Source of the DNA: Pseudomonas sp. PB101
GTDB lineage: Bacteria; Pseudomonadota; Gammaproteobacteria; Pseudomonadales; Pseudomonadaceae
NCBI RefSeq assembly: GCF_009764265.1
Contig: NZ_RWIR01000036.1
Location: 1 to 32,428 of the forward strand
Direction: 5' to 3'
Length of the DNA stretch: 32,428 bases
Positions within the stretch are counted from its first letter, which is position 1; each line of letters starts with the position of its first letter. A program made the translations under genes and the position numbers. The notes beneath the pieces are model-generated. The model was not told the origin of the DNA, did no database searches, and saw only the letters and a program-made list of their open reading frames with translations. Shown in pieces: positions 18,237-25,196 of this stretch.

Positions 18237-18550
18237 ACCTTTCCTACTTTCCTACAGGCCAGCAAGCTGAATTGAAAGAAAAGCCTTATGGGGCGGATCG
18301 GTTGATCGGCTTTGACCTGCGAGCGAGTGGCCGGTGACAAAAAGTTGTTCTCTAAAATTCCATGGGGCAAAAATGGGGCAAGTCGCCCGCCAACCAATGC
18401 CATTTAATGCCAAGCGAGCAGTAACCGCGATATGTCAAAGAAGCCCTATAGCCCTTTATTTGCAGGGCTGTAGGGTTTTTTTGCATTAGTACTCCAACAC
18501 AATCGGGGTGTGATGGAGCTGCTGTTAAGGCCAGAACGGATGGACGAGCG
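18237..18550 (+). other. Non-coding stretch before second Dam remnant
   Basis: About 300 bases without a credible gene. It holds ATGGGGCAAAAATGGGGCAA at about 18362-18381, a tandem GGGGCAA-type repeat, and then the terminator at 18444-18482. It may be the scar of a former element junction; I see no integrase reading frame. Confidence 0.4.
18444..18482 (+). terminator. Rho-independent terminator within island
   Basis: CCCTATAGCCCT (18444-18455) pairs with AGGGCTGTAGGG (18464-18475) apart from one mismatch, followed by seven T. It would end plus-strand transcription of the 16.0-18.2 kb gene group. Confidence 0.8.
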
Positions 18551-18726
18551 CCGCTGCAAAGTCAGGTGATGGATCACCCCGATATCCGCCTGATTTTTGA
18601 AGCACTTCATTTCGAGACGTTGGACATCCACTAAAGCAACACCAATCAGCCAAGGAAAAAGCCCAGGTTAGTGGCGAACTTGTGATTATGAATTGGAACC
18701 CCAGACAGTTGGGAGACTTGTTGTGA
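18551..18726 (+). pseudogene. Decayed 3' end of a second DNA adenine methylase
   Basis: The C-terminal 60 or so codons of a Dam-like gene related to the remnant at 15341-15900. HFETLDI and SGELVIMNW are retained, and the gene ends GDLL-stop. Relative to the first copy it has a one-base loss near 18566, an in-frame loss of four codons (VSIN) and a TAA where the first copy has a Tyr codon. The two copies differ at many positions, so this is not a recent duplication. Confidence 0.75.
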
Positions 18727-18860
18727 AATCTCTTCGTAATATGTAATGATAGATATTAAGCTTGGTGGTGAAATTCGTTGCCTTGTGTGGTTTGTTTTTT
18801 ATTAAGTGGCGGGGGCGCAACTAAATTCCGCAGCTAATAGGTTAGGCAAAATTAGAAAGA

Positions 18861-18901
18861 CAACCCTGCTACCTTGTTTCTCGGTGTAGGGTTGTTTTTT
18901 T
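18861..18901 (+). terminator. Rho-independent terminator after second Dam remnant
   Basis: CAACCCT (18861-18867) pairs with AGGGTTG (18888-18894), extended inward with mismatches, then seven T. It lies between the plus-strand Dam tail and the convergent parA, so it probably served the Dam gene. Confidence 0.75.
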
Positions 18902-18931
18902 CGGATGGAGAGGTAGGGGGCGAATGATTAC

Positions 18932-20014
18932 TTATAGCTTGTCAACGAAATCCACAACGTTGACCAACGATTCTTCGTAATTGGAGCGTGGAACTTTTAC
19001 GGGGTCTCCATATGGCATGTCATATTTGTTTTGCTTGGGGAGGCGGTGAAGCGGAATGCCAAGGCTTGCTGATACTTTTCCCGCTGTATGGAAGTCTTTG
19101 ATGTTGGATACGTAAACTTCTTCCCAGTCTTTTTTTGATTCTAGGACTTCACCGACATCTACAAAAATATCTGGATCGTTTTGGTATTGATCCCATGCGT
19201 ACTCTAATAAATCGGAGCGAATCGAGTTGTACGCCGTCGCGACTCCAGAGTTTGTCGTGTAATTATTGAAAACCAGTTCGTAAATTTTTGGGAGTTCTAA
19301 GTCGAATTTTTGAATTTGGTTGTGGAATGTGATGGTGTTTGATGCATAATTTTTTGCGGCAGCAGAAGGATATTTTCCGTACAGCAACATCAAGATGCCT
19401 TTAACCCCTTCAAGGGAACTAAAGTCGGCCATCATCGGTACTACCAAGTAATCAGACGAAACTAATGCCATTTGCGTGTATATGGAAAAGCTAGGATTGC
19501 AGTCGACGAAGACCGTCATGTCCTCGTAAGTTGACTTTTGAAGCTCCAATGCACATAGACGTCTGATCGCTGTAGCATATTCTTTCCAGGCATTTACATT
19601 GCCTGGGTTCATGGTCTGATAATTCAAGGCTACGGTTTGTGACTCGAGAAATGAATCGCCGGCAATCAAAAAAAGATTGTCGGTAATGCGGTCATTGTAC
19701 TGGGAAACTTGAGTCATGTAGCTGAGGCTCGTAGGGAGGCTGGTGAAACCAGAGTTCCCCTTTATCAGCCAGTCCATAAAACCTACGACGTTTCGGCGTG
19801 TTGCTGATGATTGAAGCTTTTGGTTAGCGTTGTACCCTGCATAGGCGCCGCCGAGGAAAAATTGGGAAATGTTTGCTTGGGGGCAGAGGTCAATCACGAG
19901 TGTCAGCTTGGTCGGATTTTTTTCGGCATACAGACTTGCCGCATTTTGGCACAGTGTCGTTTTGCCAACGCCTCCCTTGTTGTTATAGAACGCATAGATC
20001 CGATCGACCGCCAT
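18932..20014 (-). CDS. Solo ParA-type ATPase
   Basis: 360 residues, cytoplasmic. The deviant Walker A reads KGGVGKTT at residues 13-20, with the signature lysine. The Walker A' segment is VIDLCPQANISQFF and the Walker B-like strand is MTVFVDCNPSFS. It is longer than chromosomal ParA/Soj (about 260 residues), with an extra C-terminal part from about 240. No ParB gene or second gene is adjacent, so a simple partition role is not supported. Alternatives are an island maintenance factor or a defence ATPase. AAAGGAG lies eight bases before the ATG. GC content and codon use are lower than the backbone, consistent with transfer. Confidence 0.88.
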   Translation of the reverse strand: MAVDRIYAFYNNKGGVGKTTLCQNAASLYAEKNPTKLTLVIDLCPQANISQFFLGGAYAGYNANQKLQSSATRRNVVGFMDWLIKGNSGFTSLPTSLSYMTQVSQYNDRITDNLFLIAGDSFLESQTVALNYQTMNPGNVNAWKEYATAIRRLCALELQKSTYEDMTVFVDCNPSFSIYTQMALVSSDYLVVPMMADFSSLEGVKGILMLLYGKYPSAAAKNYASNTITFHNQIQKFDLELPKIYELVFNNYTTNSGVATAYNSIRSDLLEYAWDQYQNDPDIFVDVGEVLESKKDWEEVYVSNIKDFHTAGKVSASLGIPLHRLPKQNKYDMPYGDPVKVPRSNYEESLVNVVDFVDKL

Positions 20015-20135
20015 TGTGATGCTCCTTTGATATCAGATCGACCATCAGAACCCATCTTCTGGCGCAAAGGCAAGCAGCTTGAGTGCATTCGATAGGATGA
20101 TTTCTGATACCGAACGGCGTTTTTTAAAGTGTTTT

Positions 20136-20210
20136 GATGCGATTCGATGCGACTTAACCAATTGATTTCTTACGTATAACGCTTCATCACGGCGCGCTGA
20201 AGATCGCATC
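20136..20210. promoter_or_regulatory. GATGCGA repeats upstream of parA
   Basis: GATGCGA occurs at 20136-20142 and 20146-20152, ten bases apart, and inverted (TCGCATC) at 20204-20210. They lie 120-200 bases upstream of the solo parA start. The spacing of one helical turn suggests a protein-binding site, possibly an operator or parS-like site. Confidence 0.4.
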
Positions 20211-20708
20211 GTGATGTTTGCCGTCTAGAGTTTTAGCTAGGTCAACAGCTCAACAAGATTTCCCATTCAGCCTTACCCTAAGTCTGTTGGGCCTTTTGAT
20301 TATTGGCCAATTGCAGTCACTCCGGCGTCATCATCGCCGCAAGTGTCATCTTGATGAATTCCTCGTTGCGGTCGATCGCATCCAGGGCGCCGCGCACGTT
20401 GTCGGCGACATCTGCGGCTCCCCGCTCTCGACCCAATTCGTGAGCTCTATGATGGCGGCTTATAGAGCGAGTTAATTTTCATTGATTTTGAAGAGTAGGG
20501 AAGGGAGCAGGTTTGAGTCAGGCATCGCGAATCTTCCATGGTGAGCTCAGCATAATCGTCGGAAATTGCCTTGCAACCGTACGTGAAAACTCTTGAGATC
20601 CGGGCAATCAGCCCCTAAAGGGGAAGCTTTGCCAATAGCTCGCTGTTTTCTGTCATCGCCCCAAGAAAAATCTTGATGAGGTTGAGACCGACTAGCACCG
20701 GAAAATGG

Positions 20709-20778
20709 TTCCGCAACCCAAAACCCGCCCCTTGAAATCCGCTGGATACAGCTCCTTGAAAATCAGTAGCTTGCGGAA
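20709..20778. other. TTCCGCAA pair near right island end
   Basis: TTCCGCAA at 20709-20716 and its inverse TTGCGGAA at 20771-20778, within 115 bases of attR. They share the octamer of the paired repeats inside attL and are candidate integrase arm sites. Confidence 0.4.
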
Positions 20779-20820
20779 CGCATAGCGTGCTAACCTATTG
20801 ATCTACTTAGCTTTGTGGGT

Positions 20821-20870
20821 GGATTGCAAATCCGCCTACGCCGGTTCGATTCCGACCTCGGCCTCCACTA
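20821..20870 (+). repeat. Island end repeat attR (3' part of tRNA-Cys)
   Basis: An exact 50-base copy of 14053-14102. The sequence before it (CTTTGTGGGT) does not continue the tRNA, so this is a tRNA fragment and not a second gene. Confidence 0.93.
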
Positions 20871-20877
20871 ATAAACA

Positions 20878-20911
20878 AGCTCCGTAGATCTATGATTTAC
20901 GGAGCTTTTTT
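20878..20911 (+). terminator. Terminator following attR
   Basis: AGCTCCGTAGATC pairs with GATTTACGGAGCT around TAT, then a T run. It is a diverged homologue of the terminator at 14110-14140. One of the two is the ancestral tRNA-Cys terminator and the other came with the island. Confidence 0.85.
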
Positions 20912-20959
20912 ATTTGCAGTAGCCTGCAAGATTTAGACTTGAAAAGGCTATTTGCAAAC

Positions 20960-20988
20960 TTGCTTCACCGGGGCGGGATGTATATATT
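20960..20988 (+). promoter_or_regulatory. Candidate promoter of tRNA-Leu
   Basis: TTGCTT (20960-20965), a 17-base spacer, and TATATT (20983-20988), about 75 bases before tRNA-Leu. It fits the finding that a terminator separates tRNA-Leu from the other tRNAs. Confidence 0.55.
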
Positions 20989-21004
20989 CCCAGCTCTGCT
21001 GCAC

Positions 21005-21050
21005 AAGCGTCAGAACGGCCAGACCCTGGTTTGGCAAAAATCTGACGCTT
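21005..21050 (+). repeat. Inverted repeat in tRNA-Leu leader
   Basis: AAGCGTCAGA (21005-21014) and TCTGACGCTT (21041-21050) are perfect complements with a 26-base interior that can itself pair (CCAGACC with GGTTTGG). It would form a long hairpin just before tRNA-Leu, perhaps a processing signal. Confidence 0.6.
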
Positions 21051-21062
21051 CACCGCGCTACC

Positions 21063-21149
21063 GCCCGAATGGCGAAACTGGTAGACGCATGGGACTTAAA
21101 ATCCCCCGCTCGTAAGGGCGTGCCGGTTCGATTCCGGCTTCGGGCACCA
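21063..21149 (+). tRNA. tRNA-Leu (UAA)
   Basis: An 87-base class II tRNA: acceptor GCCCGAA pairs with TTCGGGC, with an encoded ACCA end. The anticodon loop ACTTAAAAT gives TAA. The long variable arm CCCGCTCGTAAGGGCG is typical of Leu. Confidence 0.97.
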
Positions 21150-21157
21150 TGAATATC

Positions 21158-21201
21158 AAGGGCTTGCGTGAGATACCTCATGCAGGCCCTTAGTTTTTTT
21201 T
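21158..21201 (+). terminator. Rho-independent terminator after tRNA-Leu
   Basis: AAGGGC-TTGCGTGAG pairs with CTCATGCA-GGCCCTT, followed by a run of eight T. It starts nine bases after the tRNA. Confidence 0.88.
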
Positions 21202-21472
21202 ATTGCCGCAATTCGCCCGCAAATCGCGCATTCGGAAGTCGGCCTTGATTCCCTTGGGCGACATATCTACGCAAAAGCACCAGGCCCCTGATATGTATCG
21301 CTCTCTCCCTGAAAGCGATAAACTCCATATTCACCATTTGCTCAGTGCGTTTGCTGAGCCGGTGTCGCGACACAACCAATAAATGCTTCAAACCCAATGG
21401 TCCGGAAGGCACCTTGGGAAGGAAAACCATGTCTGTCGTTTTGGCAGAACTCAGGATGAGAGGGAAACACAA

Positions 21473-21901
21473 ATGGCTTTGGCAGCCTCCAAAGAGTGCA
21501 TGCATCAAATTTCACCGTCGGCGAATGCGTGCCCCGAGTGCGGGACAAAAAAGAAACCTTCAAGAACGTCAAAGCTGGTAGGACTCGCAGCCACCGCCGG
21601 AGTCATTTACTGGTTTACGTTTCATGTCTTGTTTCCAGGCATCTCCGTTACCCGGTCTGAGTACGGCGAGAAATGGCCTCTGACCATTTCCGAAGGAACA
21701 CTTTCCTGCGTGAGTCCGTCATCGGTCCTGCTCGAGTTCCAGGGCGTAACCTATGCAATGAACGATTCTGCTGGCAGCCATGCGAAGCAGTCCGGCTGGA
21801 CCGACGTCAATAGAATTTGGCGTAATGATCCCGAAAACAAAGGATCGAAAGTGGCGATGACACCACTTATCGAGCGAGGGCTTGCGCTCTGCGCGAAATA
21901 G
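21473..21901 (+). CDS. Zinc-ribbon-like membrane protein with DUF2511-type tail
   Basis: 142 residues. The N-terminus [19 protein letters not shown] resembles the zinc-ribbon KCKECGHQIS...CPKCG found in many small membrane proteins, but the first metal-binding cysteine position is Ser here. Residues 33-52 form one membrane span ([16 protein letters not shown]). The C-terminal 80 residues, [12 protein letters not shown]...VTYAMNDSA, resemble DUF2511/YebY. The function is unknown. GAGGGAA lies upstream of the ATG at 21473; the frame is open for 90 more bases but without a better start. It follows the tRNA-Leu terminator, a position often occupied by accessory genes. Confidence 0.72.
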   Translation: MALAASKECMHQISPSANACPECGTKKKPSRTSKLVGLAATAGVIYWFTFHVLFPGISVTRSEYGEKWPLTISEGTLSCVSPSSVLLEFQGVTYAMNDSAGSHAKQSGWTDVNRIWRNDPENKGSKVAMTPLIERGLALCAK

Positions 21902-22054
21902 CCGGGTAAAGCAAAGGGGCCGCTGCAATGGCGGCTCCCGTTTAGTGCACATTGTCAGTCTCTACATCCATCTCGACACTCCGAAACTTTCGTTGCTCCA
22001 AGGGGCTTTGCGAGAGAAATAAATCTCATTACGCCAGATATCTGACGCACCCAT

Positions 22055-22125
22055 GACGCTCGTCTGAAAAGCGTCGGATAAATGACGTTTCGCGTTGAGC
22101 TTTTACCTTCCTGACCTAGGCTCAA
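22055..22125 (+). promoter_or_regulatory. Exporter operon promoter region with inverted repeats
   Basis: TTGAGC (22095-22100) and TAGGCT (22117-22122), 16 bases apart, form a candidate promoter 29 bases before the adaptor ATG. TTGAGC and GCTCAA (22120-22125) also form an inverted repeat around a 19-base centre, overlapping the promoter like a repressor operator. A second inverted repeat, GACGCT/AGCGTC, lies at 22055-22075. Confidence 0.45.
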
Positions 22126-22150
22126 GCCAAGTGGGGAGGAGGTACAGGCC

Positions 22151-23302
22151 ATGCGCAAATTATTGATTGGCTCGTCGATGCTGGCCTGTCTGGTGGTACT
22201 GGGCGGTTGGTTGAGTCGCCCACAGCCGTTGCCGGTCAGGCTGCTGGAGGTTGAGCGAGGGCCGGTGGAGACACTGGTGGCCAACACCCGCGCGGGTACG
22301 CTGAAGTCCTGTCGACGTTCGCATCTGTCCTTCAATGTTGGCGGCCAGGTTGCCGAGTTGCTGATCGGCGAGGGCCAGCGGGTCGAGGCGGGTCAGGTGC
22401 TCATGCGCCTGCGCCAGGACGAACAACAGGCTCGGCTGCAGGAGGCCGAGGCGCGGCTGGAGGCCCAACGCAGTGTCCGCGAACAGCGCTGCCAGCAGGC
22501 TCATCTGGACCGCCGCGACCTCGATCGCCTGGGCCAACTGGCCGACCGCAAGTTGGTGGCCGCTGATCGCCTCGATCAGGCCGAGACCAAGGCTCACCTG
22601 GCGAAGCTGATGTGCAGTGCCAGTGCCGTGCTGATCCGCGAGGCCGACGCCAGCCTGCAGTTGCAGCGTTCACTGCTGGAGCAGACGACCCTGCGTGCGC
22701 CATTCGCCGGCATAGTCGCAGAAATCAACGGCGAACTCGGCGAGTTCGTCACCCCTTCGCCGCCGGGTATTCCCACGCCGCCGGCGGTCGATCTGATCGA
22801 CGACAGCTGCCTGTATGTCGAGGCGCCGATCGATGAGGTGGACGCTGCCCGGGTTCGCCCCGGCACCGCCGTGCGGATCAGCCTGGATGCCTTCCGTGGC
22901 CAGCATTTCGCCGGCCGCGTCAGTCGCATCGCACCCTATGTGCGTGAGCTGGAGAAGCAGGCGCGCACCGTCGATGTCGAGGTGCGCTTCGACCAGCCGC
23001 CGGCCGATCTGGCCCTGCTGACCGGCTATAGCGCCGATGTCGAGATCCTCCTGGAGCAGCGCGCACGTGCCTTGCGCATCCCCACCGAAACCCTGTTGGA
23101 GGGGCAGCGTGTGCTGCGCTATGACCCGAGCGCCCGGGTGTTGCGCGAGGTGGCGGTGCAAACCGGCTTGAGCAACTGGCGCTGGACCGAGGTGCTCGCC
23201 GGGCTGGACGAGGACGCGCGTATAGTCGCCAGCCTCGATCAGAAAGGACTCAAGGACACCGTGTCGGTGATCCCGGTGGATGCCGCGGAGACTGAGCGAT
23301 GA
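22151..23302 (+). CDS. Efflux periplasmic adaptor (MacA/HlyD family)
   Basis: 383 residues: an N-terminal anchor (about 5-22), a lipoyl half (HLSFNVGGQVAELLIGEGQRVEAGQVLMRL) near 58-88, an alpha-helical hairpin rich in Glu/Arg/Leu to about 175, the second lipoyl half (TTLRAPFAGIVAEINGELGEFV), then beta-barrel and membrane-proximal parts. It links the inner-membrane exporter to an outer-membrane channel; no channel gene is present, so a shared TolC-type protein is implied. A GGAGGAGG ribosome site precedes the ATG. It overlaps the ATPase gene as ATGA. The GC content of this operon is visibly higher than its neighbours, which hints at a separate history. Confidence 0.9.
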   Translation: MRKLLIGSSMLACLVVLGGWLSRPQPLPVRLLEVERGPVETLVANTRAGTLKSCRRSHLSFNVGGQVAELLIGEGQRVEAGQVLMRLRQDEQQARLQEAEARLEAQRSVREQRCQQAHLDRRDLDRLGQLADRKLVAADRLDQAETKAHLAKLMCSASAVLIREADASLQLQRSLLEQTTLRAPFAGIVAEINGELGEFVTPSPPGIPTPPAVDLIDDSCLYVEAPIDEVDAARVRPGTAVRISLDAFRGQHFAGRVSRIAPYVRELEKQARTVDVEVRFDQPPADLALLTGYSADVEILLEQRARALRIPTETLLEGQRVLRYDPSARVLREVAVQTGLSNWRWTEVLAGLDEDARIVASLDQKGLKDTVSVIPVDAAETER

Positions 23303-23985
23303 TCCGCCTGCGCGGCGGCAGCCGCAGCTTCCAGTTGGGCGAACAGCAGGTGATGGGGCTGGACGGTCTGGATCTGGACATCGCCGCCGGTGACTACATG
23401 GCGGTGATGGGCCCGTCGGGCTCGGGCAAGTCGACCCTGTTGAACATCCTCGGTCTGCTCGATGCGCCGAGCGCCGGTGAATACTGGCTGCAGGGCGAGG
23501 CCACGGCGACGCTGAGCGAGGCGCGGCGTGCGCAAATGCGCAGCCAACTGATAGGTTTCGTGTTCCAGTCCTACCACCTGATCGCACGACTGACGGTGCT
23601 GGAAAATATCGAGCTGCCGATGGTCCTCGCCGGCATCGGCGCGGCGCAACGACGCAAGCGCAGCAGCCAATTGGTGGCGCGCCTGGGGCTGGGCGAGCGC
23701 ATTGCCCACCGCCCGGCCGAGCTGTCCGGTGGCCAGCGCCAGCGCGTCGCCATCGCCCGGGCGATGGTCATGCAACCGGCGCTGTTGTTGGCCGACGAGC
23801 CCACCGGCAATCTCGATAGCCAGGCCGGCGCGGAGGTCTTCAGCCTGCTGGAGGAGCTCAACGGCGAGGGCCTGACCCTGATAGTGGTGACCCACGACGC
23901 CAGCCTGGGCGCCCGCGCGCAGCGCCAGTTACACATGCGTGACGGGCGGATCCACAGTGCTGCGCCACAGCGGGCGCTGGTCTGA
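23299..23985 (+). CDS. Exporter ABC ATPase (MacB/LolD type)
   Basis: A 228-residue nucleotide-binding protein with no fused membrane domain. Walker A is GPSGSGKST at residues 38-46, the Q-loop Gln is residue 90, the signature LSGGQ is at 142-146, Walker B is LLLADEPTG with Glu167, and the switch His199 is in VVTHD. The order and spacing match LolD/MacB-type ATPases that drive mechanotransmission-type exporters rather than classical channels. It overlaps the adaptor (ATGA) and the first permease (TGATG), so the four genes form one coupled operon. Confidence 0.93.
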   Translation: MIRLRGGSRSFQLGEQQVMGLDGLDLDIAAGDYMAVMGPSGSGKSTLLNILGLLDAPSAGEYWLQGEATATLSEARRAQMRSQLIGFVFQSYHLIARLTVLENIELPMVLAGIGAAQRRKRSSQLVARLGLGERIAHRPAELSGGQRQRVAIARAMVMQPALLLADEPTGNLDSQAGAEVFSLLEELNGEGLTLIVVTHDASLGARAQRQLHMRDGRIHSAAPQRALV

Positions 23986-25196
23986 TGCGCGCTGCCGATG
24001 CCCTGGGCTTCTGGATCGGCGCCTTGCGCGGGCATCGGTCGCGCAGCCTGATGCTGCTGCTGGCCATCGCTATCGGGGTGGTTGCGGTCAATCTGCTCAC
24101 CGGCCTCGGCGCGGGGGCGCGGGCCTTCGTCCTGAACGAATTCTCGCTGCTCGGGCGCGACATCCTCATCGTTTTCCCGGGCCGCAAGGAAACCACGGGG
24201 CGCATACCGCCGCTCACCGGCCTGACACCGCACGAGTTGACCTTGCAGGACGTCCAGGCCATCACCCGGTTGCCGGGCATCCGCCGCGTCGCGCCGATGC
24301 AGGCCGGGCAGATGGAGGTGATAGTCGGCAACCGCAATCGTGAGGTGCTGACCCTGGGTACCACGCGGGACTTCTTCGCCATTCGCCAACTGACGGTCGT
24401 CCAGGGCCAGCCCCTGCCGGCGCTGGACCCTGAGCAGGCCGAGGCCGTCTGCGTGATCGGCGGCAAACTCCGGCGCGAGCTGTTCGGTGCGCGCCCGGCC
24501 CTGGGTGAATGGCTGCGCGCCGGCGACCGGCGCTTCCGGGTGGTCGGCATCCTCGGTGAGCGGGGCGAATCCCTGGGGATGGATTTCTCCGAGATGTTGA
24601 TCATCCCGGTGGCCAGTGCCCAGGCCTTGTTCAATCGCGAGGGGTTGTTGCGGGTGTTTGTCGAGGTGCGGGGTCCGGGCTTTCTCGACCGTAGCAAGCG
24701 GCTGATACTCGCCACGCTCAAGGAGCGCCACGAGGGTGAGGAAGACATCACCCTGGTCAGCCAGGACAGCCTGCTCAGCGCCTTCGACGAGATACTTGCG
24801 GTGCTGACCCTGGCGGTGGCCGGGATTGCCGCGATCAGTTTGCTGGTGGCCGGTATCCTGATCATGAACGTGACCTGGATTGCGGTGAGCCAGCGCAGCG
24901 CCGAAATCGGCCTGCTCAAAGCCATCGGTGTGACGGCGGCGCAGATGCGCCTGCTGTTCCTCGGCGAGGCGGCGCTGCTCGCCCTGACGGGGGCGCTGGC
25001 GGGGCTGCTGCTGGCCGAAACCTTGCTCTGGCTGGGGCGCCAGGCGTTCGATCTGCCGCTCTATGCACCCTGGTGGGCGCGGATTAGCGCGGTGCTGCTG
25101 GCACTCGGCACGGCGCTGCTGTTCGCCTGGTTGCCGGCCACTCGGGCCTCGGCGCTGGAGCCGGTGGCGGCGCTAAGCCCGCCGGGAGCGCACTGA
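23985..25196 (+). CDS. MacB/FtsX-type exporter permease 1
   Basis: 403 residues with the type VII ABC topology: one membrane span near residues 19-40, a periplasmic MacB-like domain to about 260, and three C-terminal spans. The FtsX block around residues 270-325 includes SLLVAGILIMNVTWIAVSQRSAEIGLLKAIG. The start overlaps the ATPase stop as TGATG. It is related to, but clearly different from, the next permease, so the pair probably forms a heterodimer as in LolC/LolE. The substrate is unknown. Confidence 0.9.
   Translation: MRAADALGFWIGALRGHRSRSLMLLLAIAIGVVAVNLLTGLGAGARAFVLNEFSLLGRDILIVFPGRKETTGRIPPLTGLTPHELTLQDVQAITRLPGIRRVAPMQAGQMEVIVGNRNREVLTLGTTRDFFAIRQLTVVQGQPLPALDPEQAEAVCVIGGKLRRELFGARPALGEWLRAGDRRFRVVGILGERGESLGMDFSEMLIIPVASAQALFNREGLLRVFVEVRGPGFLDRSKRLILATLKERHEGEEDITLVSQDSLLSAFDEILAVLTLAVAGIAAISLLVAGILIMNVTWIAVSQRSAEIGLLKAIGVTAAQMRLLFLGEAALLALTGALAGLLLAETLLWLGRQAFDLPLYAPWWARISAVLLALGTALLFAWLPATRASALEPVAALSPPGAH

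Larger units (their letters stand above)
20015..20820. other. 800-bp stretch with only gene remnants
   Basis: No intact gene. On the minus strand a startless frame ends at 20317 with DNVRGALDAIDRNEEFIKM then TLAAMMTPE. Another startless frame ends at 20615 with NLIKIFLGAMTENSELLAKL then PL. Both end in a similar I-K-x-x-L-x-A-M pattern and may be the tails of two related genes. I do not recognise the family. The parA promoter and the right-end arm sites also lie here. Confidence 0.4.

Noticed and set aside
18362..18381. Short GGGGCAA repeats as a CRISPR array
   Set aside because: Only two short units with no spacers; no CRISPR anywhere in the window.
20821..20868. A second tRNA-Cys gene
   Set aside because: Only the anticodon arm to the 3' end is present; there is no matching 5' acceptor or D arm. 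It is the att repeat.
21200..21508. 102-codon minus-strand ORF after tRNA-Leu
   Set aside because: It overlaps the tRNA-Leu terminator and the zinc-ribbon gene; no ribosome site or family seen.
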